A stretch of 64,000 nt of DNA from JAJFUI01 sp039698035 (GCA_039698035.1 JBDKSW010000009.1:248001-312000); one strand, 5' to 3'; positions 50,973 to 59,766 are shown, counted from the first letter of the stretch. Notes: generated by a model from the letters alone, not told the origin. Made by a program: numbers and translations.

Positions 50973-51326
50973 TTGAGAAACAAGCAACGTCCTTTTCACT
51001 TCATGGGACGAAGACCGAAAAACTTCCGACCTCAAGCCCAACTGGCTTCAGCGACCGGCAGGAAACCGACGCGAAGCGAGCCGTCGGAGAACTCCTCCGT
51101 GCGGGCTCCCGTCGCGTCGTCCGGCGATCGCCGCCTGACGCTGGCCGTCGCCTACGCCGCGGCCGGCAGATTTTCCGACGCCGTCGCGACAGCGCGGAAA
51201 GCCCTGAAACTGGCCGCCGAGCAACACAAGGACAGCCTGGGGACCGCGTTGCGTGGCCGAATCGTTCTGTATGAGTCGGGAAAGCCCTACACCCAGCTGT
51301 CCGTGGACCGGCGCGACACGCCATGA
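50973..51326 (+). pseudogene. Remnant of a TPR gene (C-terminal piece)
   Basis: A 117-codon frame whose last ~65 residues (LTLAVAYAAAGRFSDAVATA, RKALKLAAEQHKDSL and VLYESGKPY) match the C-terminus of the TMTC-like gene at 53539-55674 (LDTLAAAYAESGQFADAVAAA and later VLYE/ALYEA). The bases also look alike. The preceding ~50 codons resemble nothing. The simplest reading is a broken copy of a TPR gene that lost its membrane part, but a short functional TPR protein cannot be excluded. Confidence 0.6.
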
Positions 51327-51488
51327 AACGACCCGAGAGATTTGCTGCTGGCGGCCAGGTGTGGCAGGTTCGGGAAGGACGCGTGACTGTCCGTAAAGCG
51401 CCGGCGGTTCTTCTCGCGTCTTGGGCGCTTGCCTGTTACGGTGGAATGGAAAACGCCAACTGACACGTTTGCCGACGGGGACCACACA

Positions 51489-52421
51489 ATGGCAAAGCAG
51501 GTTGTCACTGGGGCCTTTGGCTACTCAGGCAGGTACATTGCGGCCCGGCTGCTGGACGCGGGCCACGAGGTCCTGACGCTCACCAATTCGCCCGACCGCG
51601 AAAACCCGTTTGGCGGCCGGGTTCGCGCCGCGCCCCTCTGCTTCGACGACCACCAGCAACTGGTCCAGTCGCTCGACGGGGCCGATGTCCTGTTCAATAC
51701 CTATTGGGTTCGGTTCAATCATGGCGGCTTTACCCACGCGCGGGCGGTCGAGAACACGTTGAAGTTGTTTGCCGCGGCCCGCGAGGCGGGCGTTCACCGG
51801 GTGGTGCACCTCAGCATCGCTAACCCGTCCGAACAGAGCGACCTCGAGTACTATCGCGGCAAAGCGCGACTCGAACGCGGGCTGATCGAGTCCGGACTGT
51901 CCCACTCAATCCTTCGGCCGACGGTGCTCTTCGGCCACGAAGACATTCTGGTCAACAACATCGCCTGGGCGTTGCGTCGGCTGCCCGCGTTTGGCGTCTT
52001 TGGCGACGGCCAGTACCGGCTGCAGCCGATCCATGTCGAGGATCTGGCCGAGCTGGCTGTCCAACACGCCGGCAAGACCGAGGACGAGGTGATCGACGCC
52101 ATCGGCCCAGAAACGTTCACGTTCCGCGAATTGGTCCAAACCATCGCCAGGGCAATCGGCAAATGGCGACCGATCGTCTCGGTTCCGCCGAGCTTGGGTT
52201 ATCTGGCCGCGCAAATGCTCGGCAAACTGAAGGGCGACGTGTTCTTGACTCGCGAAGAAATCAAAGGGCTCATGCGTGGCTTGCTCTGCACCCAATCGAA
52301 GCCGGTCGGCCAGACACGCTTGACCGACTGGGCCCGAGCGCACGGCGATACGCTGGGGCGAAAGTACGCCAGCGAGCTCGAACGCCGGCGCGATCGGCGG
52401 AAGGCGTATGAGAAGATGTGA
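51489..52421 (+). CDS. NmrA/NDUFA9-like NAD(P)-binding protein
   Basis: A 310-residue atypical short-chain dehydrogenase. The nucleotide-binding motif is TGAFGYSGRYIAARLL near the start (GxxGxxG), and VHLSIANPS follows where the catalytic strand of SDR enzymes lies; the Tyr-xxx-Lys pair appears as YYRGKARLE. The RPTVLFG and HVEDLAELAVQHA stretches fit the NmrA/NDUFA9 group, which bind NAD(P) as sensors or assembly factors. GGGGA lies upstream of the ATG at 51489. It follows the TPR remnant and precedes a zinc-ribbon gene. Its partner and role are unknown. Confidence 0.83.
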   Translation: MAKQVVTGAFGYSGRYIAARLLDAGHEVLTLTNSPDRENPFGGRVRAAPLCFDDHQQLVQSLDGADVLFNTYWVRFNHGGFTHARAVENTLKLFAAAREAGVHRVVHLSIANPSEQSDLEYYRGKARLERGLIESGLSHSILRPTVLFGHEDILVNNIAWALRRLPAFGVFGDGQYRLQPIHVEDLAELAVQHAGKTEDEVIDAIGPETFTFRELVQTIARAIGKWRPIVSVPPSLGYLAAQMLGKLKGDVFLTREEIKGLMRGLLCTQSKPVGQTRLTDWARAHGDTLGRKYASELERRRDRRKAYEKM

Positions 52422-52486
52422 GGGGAGATCGTTTTTGGGTCCTAGGGCCCGGGTGTGGTCGCCAATTTCCAGAATGGATTATCACG

Positions 52487-53401
52487 ATGCGGTTGCTGGT
52501 TGCGTGTCCTCAATGTGAGCGGCAATTTGATGTTGGCAACCGTCGGATCGGCAGCCGGTTTCGATGTTACTGCGGCAACGCGGTGACCATCCAGCGGCCG
52601 CAAGGACACGACGCTGCCGTCGTGCGGTGCTCTTCTTGCGGAGCGCCGCGGTCTGACGGCGCCATCGCCTGCAAGTATTGCGGCGCCGACTTCACGATCC
52701 ACGAGCAGGACCTCGACACCGTCTGTCCCCAGTGTTTTGCCCGCGTCAGCGATCGCGCCAAGTTCTGCCACTATTGCGGCGTCGCGATCAGGCCGGAAAC
52801 GCTCGTCGGAAAAAAATCCAAGCTAAGCTGTCCGGCCTGCGGCGAGTCCCATCACCTGCGCTATCGGCAGGTGGGCGGCGTGTCGTTCATGGAATGCCAG
52901 CGATGCGCCGGCTTCTGGCTCGCGTCGAACGTTCTGGAAGACCTGGTCGCCAAGGCTTCGCAGGGCATCGCCGTCGATGATTTTCGTGTTTGGGCGCCCG
53001 ATGCGGCGAACGGCGGCTCGCCGGTGCAACAGAGCGGGCCCAGATATCGGAACTGCCCGGTCTGCCACACGGTGATGAACCGCGTGCATTACGGGCATCG
53101 CAGCCGCGTGATCATCGACGTTTGCAAGAAGCATGGCGTCTGGTTCGACGAGAACGAATTGTCGCAAATTCTGGTCTGGGTGCGAGAAGGGGGCAAAGCC
53201 GAGTCCGACCGTCAGCGGGCCCGCGATGCGGAACACCAAGCCAAGTTCGAAGCGATCGACAAGGAATTTCAGAAGGATCGCGACAGCGCCTGCGGCAGTG
53301 GACGCTGGGGCGCGCCCGTCGATACGGGGCCCAACATCCTGGTTCTGTTGGCCGAGATCGCCCTCGACTTGATCGGCTGGGGCCGTTGGCGAAACCTGTA
53401 G
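52487..53401 (+). CDS. Zinc-ribbon protein with two TFIIB-type zinc domains
   Basis: A 304-residue soluble protein rich in CxxC pairs. An N-terminal domain has CPQC with YCGN, followed by zinc-ribbon pairs CSSC/CKYC and CPQC/CHYC (double zinc ribbon). Two zf-TFIIB-like units follow: CPAC-ESHHLRYRQVGG with CQRCAGFW, then CPVCHTVMNRVHYG with CKKHGVWFDENEL. The C-terminus is charged, then weakly hydrophobic. There is no membrane segment strong enough to be certain. The fold is common in bacterial proteins of unknown function and suggests binding of nucleic acid or protein. The ATG at 52487 has only a weak ribosome site, and an upstream start is possible. Confidence 0.78.
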   Translation: MRLLVACPQCERQFDVGNRRIGSRFRCYCGNAVTIQRPQGHDAAVVRCSSCGAPRSDGAIACKYCGADFTIHEQDLDTVCPQCFARVSDRAKFCHYCGVAIRPETLVGKKSKLSCPACGESHHLRYRQVGGVSFMECQRCAGFWLASNVLEDLVAKASQGIAVDDFRVWAPDAANGGSPVQQSGPRYRNCPVCHTVMNRVHYGHRSRVIIDVCKKHGVWFDENELSQILVWVREGGKAESDRQRARDAEHQAKFEAIDKEFQKDRDSACGSGRWGAPVDTGPNILVLLAEIALDLIGWGRWRNL

Positions 53402-53538
53402 AGCGACGCTCGAAGGACATCGCGCCCGCTCCCGCTTGCATTGGGTCGAGGGGCGTGCCACGGCCGGCGGAACATGATAAGCTGAAGTATTGTGAACCCC
53501 CATGCTCTTGCAGCCTTTCTCACGCGGAATCTGGATCG

Positions 53539-55674
53539 ATGGCACGATCGAAGCGGCAAGCGTTGACTATCGCGGACAAGCAACTGTTGCGGCAGGCCGA
53601 TGCAACGCCACGTCAGGGAACGCAACCGATCGGTCGCAGGGATTTGCTTCTTGCGGCGGGTTTGCTCGCTGCCGTGTTTGCCGCTTACCAGCCAGCCTGG
53701 AACGGTGGCTTCGTCTGGGACGACAACGCCCACGTGACCAAGCCGGAACTTCGTTCCTGGCAAGGGCTGAGCGAAATCTGGTTGACGCCTGGCGCCGCGC
53801 AGCAATACTACCCGCTGTTGCATAGCGTGTTCTGGATCGAACACAAGCTGTGGGGAGACTCGGCGCTTGGCTATCACCTGGTGAACATTTTGATGCATGG
53901 ACTGGCCGCGATTCTCGTGGCGATTGTGCTGCGACGGCTGGCAGTCCCAGGGGCCTATTTGGCGGCAGCCATTTTCGCGCTGCACCCGGTTCACGTGGAA
54001 TCCGTGGCCTGGATTACCGAGCTTAAGAACACCCTCTCGGCCGTGCTTTATCTTGGGGCGGCGCTCCAGTATCTTCGCTTCGACCGCACCCAGAAGAAAT
54101 CGGATTACTTCGCGGCGCTGTCGCTGTTTGTCTTGGCCCTGATGAGCAAGACGGTGACAGCCACGCTGCCCGGCGCTCTGTTGGTCGTGTTTTGGTGGCG
54201 ACGCGGTCGGCTGTCCTGGCGGCGCGACGTGACGCCGCTTCTGCCATTTTTTGCGTTGGGCGCCGCGGCCGGTCTATTTACCGCCTGGGTCGAGCGAACG
54301 CAGATTGGAGCCGAGGGGGCGGCCTTCGACTTAACCGTCGTCGAGCGGTTTCTCCTCGCCGGACGCGTGGTGTGGTTTTATCTGGGCAAGCTTGTGTGGC
54401 CCGCCGACCTGATCTTTATCTACCCTCGCTGGCACGTCAGTCAGGCCATGTGGCAGCAATACGTCTATCCCGCGGCGCTGGTTCTGCTTGTCATCACGTT
54501 GTGGGCCGTGCGGCGCCGATGGCGCGGTCCTCTGGCTTCGCTGCTTTTCTTCGTGGGCACCCTGTTTCCCGTTCTCGGATTTGTCAACGTCTATCCCTTC
54601 GTGTTCTCGTACGTCGCCGATCACTTCCAATACCTGGCCAGTCTTGGGATCATCGCCCTGGTTGCGGCTGGAGCGACGTTGCTTGCAAATCGCGCGGCGG
54701 CGCTGGGCCGATCCACCGGTTACTCGATTTGCATTGCCGTGGTCGGGACGTTGGGCGTCCTGACCTGGCGTCAATGTGGAATGTATGCCGATGCGGAAAC
54801 GCTCTACCGAGCGACGATTGCCCGAAATCCCCAGTGTGCGATGGCCGAGAATAATCTTGGCAACGTGTTGGCCGATGCCGGGCGCAAGGAGGAGGCCCTG
54901 TTGCATTACCAGGCGGCTGTTGACATTCAGGCGGACTGCGATGCAGCCCACTTCAATTTGGCCAACGTCCTGGCCGCACGCGGGGAGACCGATGCCGCCA
55001 TTGGCCATTTTAGGAGAGTGGTCGCCCTTCGTCCCGACAAGGCCGAGGCCCACAACAACCTGGGCCGGGTGCTGGCGGCTTGCGGACAACCAGACGAGGC
55101 GATGGCCCACTATCGGCGAGCGCTGGAGATTCGGCCAAACTACCCCGAGGCTCATTACAATCTCGCCAACGCCCTGGTGGCCAGAGGGCAGGTGCAAAAG
55201 GCCGTGGACCATTTCCAGCAGACGTTGGCCGTCCAGCCGAAGTGCGTCGAGGCCCACTACGGTCTCGGCAACGCGTTGGCCATGCTGGGCCGTTTGGAGG
55301 AGGCCGTGTCGCACTACCGAGAGGCGGCGCAACTCCGGCCAGATTACGTCCCGGCGTTGAACGACTTGGCCTGGCAGTTGGCGACCCACGCAGACGCGTC
55401 GGTGCGAAACGGCACCAAGGCAGTCGAATTGGCCCGGCGGGCCGAGCGGCTTACCGGCGGCGAACAGGCCGATGTGCTCGACACCTTGGCGGCCGCCTAC
55501 GCCGAGTCCGGCCAGTTTGCCGACGCCGTGGCCGCGGCGCGAAAAGCCTTGACGCTGGCCGAGAAACAGCACCGGCGGAAACTGGCCGATTCCCTGCGTC
55601 AGCGACTCGCCCTGTATGAGGCCAAAACGCCCTTCCGCCAACGAACGTCCAACTCGTCACCGCCCGCGGGCTGA
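53539..55674 (+). CDS. TMTC-like membrane glycosyltransferase with TPR repeats
   Basis: A 711-residue protein with about ten N-terminal membrane helices and at least six C-terminal TPRs. The first loop has NGGFVWDDNAHVTKPELRSW and the helix HLVNILMHGLAAILVAIVL; HPVHVESVAWITELKNTLS matches the GT-C pattern of TMTC proteins, where the Asp pair near the first loop binds metal and the polyprenyl sugar. The TPRs (AMAENNLGNVLADAGRKEEAL, EAHNNLGRVLAACGQPDEAM and onward) are regular. In eukaryotes TMTCs O-mannosylate proteins; the bacterial acceptor is unknown. A broken relative of its tail lies at 50973-51326. Confidence 0.85.
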   Translation: MARSKRQALTIADKQLLRQADATPRQGTQPIGRRDLLLAAGLLAAVFAAYQPAWNGGFVWDDNAHVTKPELRSWQGLSEIWLTPGAAQQYYPLLHSVFWIEHKLWGDSALGYHLVNILMHGLAAILVAIVLRRLAVPGAYLAAAIFALHPVHVESVAWITELKNTLSAVLYLGAALQYLRFDRTQKKSDYFAALSLFVLALMSKTVTATLPGALLVVFWWRRGRLSWRRDVTPLLPFFALGAAAGLFTAWVERTQIGAEGAAFDLTVVERFLLAGRVVWFYLGKLVWPADLIFIYPRWHVSQAMWQQYVYPAALVLLVITLWAVRRRWRGPLASLLFFVGTLFPVLGFVNVYPFVFSYVADHFQYLASLGIIALVAAGATLLANRAAALGRSTGYSICIAVVGTLGVLTWRQCGMYADAETLYRATIARNPQCAMAENNLGNVLADAGRKEEALLHYQAAVDIQADCDAAHFNLANVLAARGETDAAIGHFRRVVALRPDKAEAHNNLGRVLAACGQPDEAMAHYRRALEIRPNYPEAHYNLANALVARGQVQKAVDHFQQTLAVQPKCVEAHYGLGNALAMLGRLEEAVSHYREAAQLRPDYVPALNDLAWQLATHADASVRNGTKAVELARRAERLTGGEQADVLDTLAAAYAESGQFADAVAAARKALTLAEKQHRRKLADSLRQRLALYEAKTPFRQRTSNSSPPAG

Positions 55675-55783
55675 CCGGCAAAGCCCTGAATCGCCCACGA
55701 ACTCGTATCGTGCTGTTCGATGGGCGTCGGTCGCCGGCGGCCCTGTGCAATAGCTCGGTGTTCTTACCGTGTCCGGAGGCCCG

Positions 55784-57367
55784 TCAAGCGCCCTCGGGAA
55801 ACTGTTCTTCGAGCCATTTTTCCCACTCGCGGGCCGTTTGCGGGCCGAGCTTGGACCGGTTCTTTTTGATGGCGCTGGCCAACAACCTTCGCATGGGCGA
55901 TTCGCGCGGCAGCTTGTCCTGGATGGGCAAGAGCTGACGCAACGCCGCGTCCGACTCTCGGTACTGCTCTCGGAGGCTCAGCACGACGCACTGACCGGCC
56001 AGGCCGAACGCCCGCAGCTCCGCCTCGCCATCATCGCCGTTGGCCAAGTGGGTGAAAATAGCCATCGCCCGATCCAACTCCAGGTTGTGGACGTAGACCA
56101 AGGCAAGCTGTTCGCGGGCGCGCGAGGCAATGTACCGGTTCTGCTTTTCGGGGAAGTAGTCGATGACGCTTTGCCAAGCTTCTTCCGTGCCTTGCTGACT
56201 GGCCAAATACCATTGCTGCAAAACCGTCGACTTCTTGGGGATCGCGGGCGCGGCGGCGCGGGCGTCGGCCAACAACCACCGCGGCGTCGTGGCCCACCGC
56301 GCGGCGGCGCCGACGGCGACCGCGGTTCCGATCAGCCCGAGGACGACCCATCGTCGCCGGCGTCGAATGACTTGCAACTGGGCAGCCGACTTCATCAGCC
56401 CGTCGAGTTGCCGCGTGACGACCGCCTGAGAATCGGCCGGCATCTCGGCAGCCAGCGGTTCCCACGCAGGCAAATCGTCAGGCCAGTCGCCGCCAAAATG
56501 CTCGAGCTGCACGCGACGCAGCTCGCGAAGCAATTCGCGGGCGGAGGCCAATCGCTGCGACGGCTCCTTCACAAGCATCTGATGCACGATCCGACAAAGC
56601 GACGCCGGAAGGTCTGGCCGCAACGATTCGAGCGGGCGCGGTCGGGATTTCAGATGTTGCACGGCCACGGCCAACGCCGTTTCGCCCGCGAAAGGCGGCG
56701 ATCCGGTCAACATGTGATAGCAGGTGACGCCGAGCGAATAGAGATCGCTTCGCGGGTCCAACGTCTTTCCCTCGACTTGTTCCGGGCTCATGTAGAGCGG
56801 CGTGCCCAAGGTGATGCCGATCTGCGTCAGGTCGGTTGCCGCATGGTTGCCGGTGAACCGGGCCAAGCCGAAATCGGCAATCTTCACCTCGCCGCCTGCC
56901 GTGAGCATGATGTTCTCCGGCTTGATGTCGCGGTGGATGACGCCCTGTTCGGCCGCCTTGGCCAACGCGGCAGCCGCCTGTCGCATGATCGACAGGGCAT
57001 GCGACAGATCCGGTGGGCCATGCCTGGTCACATAGTCGCGGAGATTCTTGCCCTGCACGTACTCTTGGGCAATGTAATGCAAATCCTCGACGCAACCAAC
57101 TTCGTAGATCTGCACGATGTTGGTGTGAATCAGCGAGGCGGCGGCCTGGGCCTCCAGCTCGAATCGCTTCAGATAGACGCCGTCGCCGGCCAACTCGCGT
57201 CGCAGCACCTTGACGGCCACGCGGCGTTTCAACCGTTCCTGTTCGGCCAGGTACACTTCGGCCATGGCCCCGCGCCCCAGCCGCCGGATCAATTGAAAGT
57301 CGCCCAATCGCCTCCCGGAAAGGTCGGCGTCAGCAGGGGAAGGCGGCGGTGTGGGGTTCGCTTTCAT
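55784..57367 (-). CDS. Ser/Thr protein kinase with C-terminal helical domain
   Basis: A 527-residue Hanks-type kinase. Glycine loop GRGAMAEVYLA (residues 31-41), ATP lysine in VAVKVL, catalytic loop IHRDIKPENIML and a canonical DFGLARF are all visible, followed by TPLYMSPEQVEG. After a basic linker there is one membrane helix (WVVLGLIGTAVAVGAAARW), so the remaining ~180 residues should lie outside the cytoplasm; they resemble TPR helices (QQWYLASQQGTEEAWQ onward). The sensor-like outer region may respond to an envelope cue. The gene is convergent with the TMTC-like gene, and no partner is adjacent. Confidence 0.9.
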   Translation of the reverse strand: MKANPTPPPSPADADLSGRRLGDFQLIRRLGRGAMAEVYLAEQERLKRRVAVKVLRRELAGDGVYLKRFELEAQAAASLIHTNIVQIYEVGCVEDLHYIAQEYVQGKNLRDYVTRHGPPDLSHALSIMRQAAAALAKAAEQGVIHRDIKPENIMLTAGGEVKIADFGLARFTGNHAATDLTQIGITLGTPLYMSPEQVEGKTLDPRSDLYSLGVTCYHMLTGSPPFAGETALAVAVQHLKSRPRPLESLRPDLPASLCRIVHQMLVKEPSQRLASARELLRELRRVQLEHFGGDWPDDLPAWEPLAAEMPADSQAVVTRQLDGLMKSAAQLQVIRRRRRWVVLGLIGTAVAVGAAARWATTPRWLLADARAAAPAIPKKSTVLQQWYLASQQGTEEAWQSVIDYFPEKQNRYIASRAREQLALVYVHNLELDRAMAIFTHLANGDDGEAELRAFGLAGQCVVLSLREQYRESDAALRQLLPIQDKLPRESPMRRLLASAIKKNRSKLGPQTAREWEKWLEEQFPEGA

Positions 57368-57490
57368 GGCAGCGCTTGACGGCTTCCACGATTATCGCTC
57401 GGACTCCGCCAGTTCACAACCGTGCGATCGCTAGAGACTGTCATCGGCCGCTTCGTTGCGAGTCGGCGAGGAGCGTGTTTGGCGTCTAGC

Positions 57491-58447
57491 TTATCGCTTC
57501 CCCAACAGGAGCCACAGAACGGCCATGCGGATGGCCACGCCGTTGGTGACCTGTTCGAGGATCGCCGAGTGCGGTCCGTCGGCCACGTCCGGCGTGATCT
57601 CGACGCCCCGGTTGATCGGGCCCGGTGCGATGATCAGCACGTCCGACTTGCTCCGCGCCAGCCGCTGCCGGTTCATCGCATAGAGATGGGCATACTCGCG
57701 CACCGAGGGGAACGGCCGGCTCGTTTGCCGCTCGAACTGGATTCGCAACAGATTCAGCACATCGACGCGTGGCAAGATCTCGTCGAGGCTGTAGGAGTAT
57801 TCCACGCCCAGTTCGGCCCAACGGGGCGAGACGAGCGTCGAAGGGCCGCAAACGATCACCTGGGCGCCGAGCTTCTTGAGCCCCCAGATGTTCGATCGGG
57901 CCGTCCGGCTGTGGGCGATGTCGCCGACCAGGGCCACCGTCAAACCAGCAAACCGGCCCTTGCGCTGCCGGATCGTCATGATGTCCAACAGGGCCTGCGT
58001 CGGATGCTCGTGGGCCCCATCGCCCGCGTTGACCACGCTGCAACGCAGGTTTTGCGCCAAGAGTTGCGGAGCGCCGGGCGTGCGATGGCGGACCACCACG
58101 GCGTCAATTCCCATCGCCTCGATGTTCTTGGCCGTATCGATGAACGTCTCGCCCTTCGACAGACTGCTGGTCGTGGCGGAGAAGTCCAGCGTGTCGGCCC
58201 CAAGACGCCGGGCCGCCAACGCAAAGCTGTTGCGTGTGCGGGTAGAGTTCTCGAAGAACAGATTGACGCACGTCTTGCCGGTCAGCAGCGGGACCTTCCG
58301 GTCGCCTGTGGCCATGGCCTGCTTGAACAACTCGGCCTTGTCCAGAATCAGCGTGATTTCCTCGGCCGAAAGGCCTTCCAGACCAAGCAGATGTCGCCCG
58401 GTCCACGAGTCTGGAACGGTGCCGATGTCGAGCGTTGCGTTCGTCAT
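57491..58447 (-). CDS. pyrB: Aspartate carbamoyltransferase catalytic subunit
   Basis: A 318-residue enzyme of pyrimidine synthesis that joins carbamoyl phosphate and aspartate. The carbamoyl-phosphate motif FFENSTRTRNSF, the HRTPG loop and the later HPTQALLDI block are all in place. Length is normal (about 310). The ATG at 58447 has GGGAGGA seven bases ahead. PyrC, PyrI and PyrR are not next to it, so it stands alone, although the pyrK gene is also in this window. The upstream region holds an integrase remnant, and this may mark an insertion boundary between pyrB and tRNA-Glu. Confidence 0.95.
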   Translation of the reverse strand: MTNATLDIGTVPDSWTGRHLLGLEGLSAEEITLILDKAELFKQAMATGDRKVPLLTGKTCVNLFFENSTRTRNSFALAARRLGADTLDFSATTSSLSKGETFIDTAKNIEAMGIDAVVVRHRTPGAPQLLAQNLRCSVVNAGDGAHEHPTQALLDIMTIRQRKGRFAGLTVALVGDIAHSRTARSNIWGLKKLGAQVIVCGPSTLVSPRWAELGVEYSYSLDEILPRVDVLNLLRIQFERQTSRPFPSVREYAHLYAMNRQRLARSKSDVLIIAPGPINRGVEITPDVADGPHSAILEQVTNGVAIRMAVLWLLLGKR

Positions 58448-58492
58448 GCCATCCTCCCTGCTGGATTCTAACACGCGGGGGGATTGCCGCAA

Positions 58493-58706
58493 GAGTCGTC
58501 TTCTTCTCGACTTGCATCTTTTCGTCTTCGTTCATTTGAGCAACGTCCCTGGCTGCCTGGGCAAAGTCCTCCTCGGTCACTTGCAGGTAATGCTTGGCGG
58601 CGATCCGAGCAGAATATCCGATCCAAGCGGTCAACACACGGAGGGAATATTTCTGGGCCAGTTCCCGCTCTCGGCTCGACCGCATATTCTGGAACAATCG
58701 AGGCCA
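58493..58706 (-). pseudogene. Remnant of a tyrosine recombinase (integrase) C-terminus
   Basis: In one frame of the minus strand, about 70 codons read like the end of a planctomycete phage-type integrase: WPRLFQNMRSSRERELAQ, then LTAWIGYSARIAAKHYLQVTEEDF. The nucleophilic tyrosine would be that of KHY, and an arginine sits in the RSSRE segment. The upstream catalytic domain is absent, no start codon fits, and the frame runs on into the pyrB promoter region, so the gene is broken. Confidence 0.7.
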
Positions 58707-58749
58707 AGAAGCAACCGTCTCTGTTCGGTGCCTCTCCGCCGCTTGGGTT

Positions 58750-58788
58750 GTCATATTTGTGCTTGACAGCGTGTCATAGTGCGTCATA
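58750..58788 (+). repeat. Three GTCATA repeats over the toxin-antitoxin promoter
   Basis: GTCATA occurs at 58750-58755, 58773-58778 and 58783-58788. The last two start ten bases apart, one helical turn, and the last overlaps the -10 box. This arrangement fits operator half-sites for the adjacent helix-turn-helix antitoxin. Confidence 0.4.
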
Positions 58789-58790
58789 AT
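58763..58790 (+). promoter_or_regulatory. Promoter of toxin-antitoxin operon, leaderless
   Basis: A perfect TTGACA (58763-58768), a 16-base spacer and CATAAT (58785-58790). The toxin ATG at 58797 begins seven bases after the -10 box, where transcription should start, so the message may have no leader. Confidence 0.6.
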
Positions 58791-58796
58791 AGAGGT

Positions 58797-59042
58797 ATGA
58801 TCCGTTTCACATCGCTGGCAGAGAAAGAACTGTACGGCCTGCCGAAGTCGATTCGATGCCGGGTGAACGGGCTTCTCGACCGCCTCGAAAAATGGCCAGC
58901 CGTCAGTGGAGCCAAGCCGTTGCGGGGAAAACTCGCGGGCCACTACCGGCTACGAACCGGCGACTTTCGCGTGCAGTTTCGCGTGATTGGCGAAGACATC
59001 ATCATCGAACACATTGGACATAGGGACAGATTCTATGACTAA
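58797..59042 (+). CDS. RelE/ParE-type toxin
   Basis: An 81-residue protein of the RelE/ParE/HigB toxin superfamily: an N-terminal strand-helix (IRFTSLAEKELYGLP), the middle KPLRGKLAGHYRLRTGDFRV, and the end strand FRVIGEDIIIEHIGHRDRFY. In this fold the basic and Tyr residues around HYRLR and HRDRFY are the usual active-site positions for ribosome-dependent mRNA cleavage, but ParE members poison gyrase instead. The antitoxin gene starts before this stop codon. Toxin-first order matches the HigBA arrangement. GTG at 58779 is an open alternative start. Confidence 0.86.
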   Translation: MIRFTSLAEKELYGLPKSIRCRVNGLLDRLEKWPAVSGAKPLRGKLAGHYRLRTGDFRVQFRVIGEDIIIEHIGHRDRFYD

Positions 59043-59361
59043 GGCCACTATCGAGATCAAAGGCGAGCGGTTTGTGCTGATTCCCGAGGCCGAATACGAG
59101 GCCGAGTTGGCGGCGACCTTGCCACCCTTGCCGCCGAAGTTTCCCGATGGCACGCGGGAGGCCCGTGCCTGCATCCGCGTATCAATCGCCCGCGACATCA
59201 TCCAAGAGCGGCGCGAACTTGGTCTAACTCAAACCCAGTTGGCCAAGTTGGCTGGCATTCGTCAGGAAACGCTTTCGCGTCTGGAATCCGGCAAACATCG
59301 ACCTAACGAGCGGACGGTCGAACGGATTGAGACTGCTTTCAAGCGTGTTAGAGGCAAGTGA
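59035..59361 (+). CDS. HTH-type antitoxin (XRE family)
   Basis: A 108-residue protein. The first ~50 residues (FVLIPEAEYEAEL and the proline-rich PPLPPKFPDG) should wrap the toxin, and the C-terminal half is an XRE helix-turn-helix: ERRELGLTQTQLAKLAGIRQ with ETLSRLESGKHRP. It neutralises the toxin encoded just upstream and probably represses the shared promoter, where GTCATA repeats lie. Translation is coupled: its ATG (59035) lies inside the end of the toxin frame with an 8-base overlap. The family is HigA-like, but the DNA-binding domain is C-terminal. Confidence 0.86.
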   Translation: MTKATIEIKGERFVLIPEAEYEAELAATLPPLPPKFPDGTREARACIRVSIARDIIQERRELGLTQTQLAKLAGIRQETLSRLESGKHRPNERTVERIETAFKRVRGK

Positions 59362-59538
59362 CCAGCTTCACATGCGATCCGAAAGCCACTGGACTGAACG
59401 CCATCAAGTGAATTTTCGCGGTACAATGACGCACGATACAATAGGGACTTTTTCGGAAAAGGTCGGCAACGGAAAAGATCACCGCCGCTGATTGTTTCGT
59501 TTGTACTGAAACCTCTGTCTGTCGGTTTAAGGAGCATC

Positions 59539-59766
59539 ATGGAATCTTACCAGAATCTCAGCAGAAGCTCTGGCGTCGTCGAATACGAGATAGGCACCGA
59601 TTTCATTAAGGTTCGCTTCAACGGCAATTCCAGGGTCTACGTGTATGACTGCGCCAAACCCGGCGCAATCCATGTTGCGGAAATGAAATCTCTGGCCACA
59701 CGCGGGCGTGGTCTCGCTACGTACATCAGTCAAAACGTGAGAGACCAATACTCACGGATTGAATGA
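59539..59766 (+). CDS. KTSC-domain-like small protein
   Basis: A 75-residue protein with the pattern of the KTSC domain: a strand FIKVRFNGNSRVYVYD, then an alpha segment and SLATRGRGLATYISQNVRD. The domain is common in small proteins near mobile or stress-linked genes and has no firm function. AAGGAG precedes the ATG at good spacing. Base composition around the gene is clearly less GC-rich than the rest of the window, and the integrase remnant and toxin-antitoxin pair are close, so the gene probably came in with that element. Confidence 0.68.
   Translation: MESYQNLSRSSGVVEYEIGTDFIKVRFNGNSRVYVYDCAKPGAIHVAEMKSLATRGRGLATYISQNVRDQYSRIE

Noticed and set aside
58448..58500. Duplicate of the tRNA-Glu 3' end (att site) near pyrB
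   Set aside because: Visual search found no copy of the tRNA end; the element's left boundary remains unknown.
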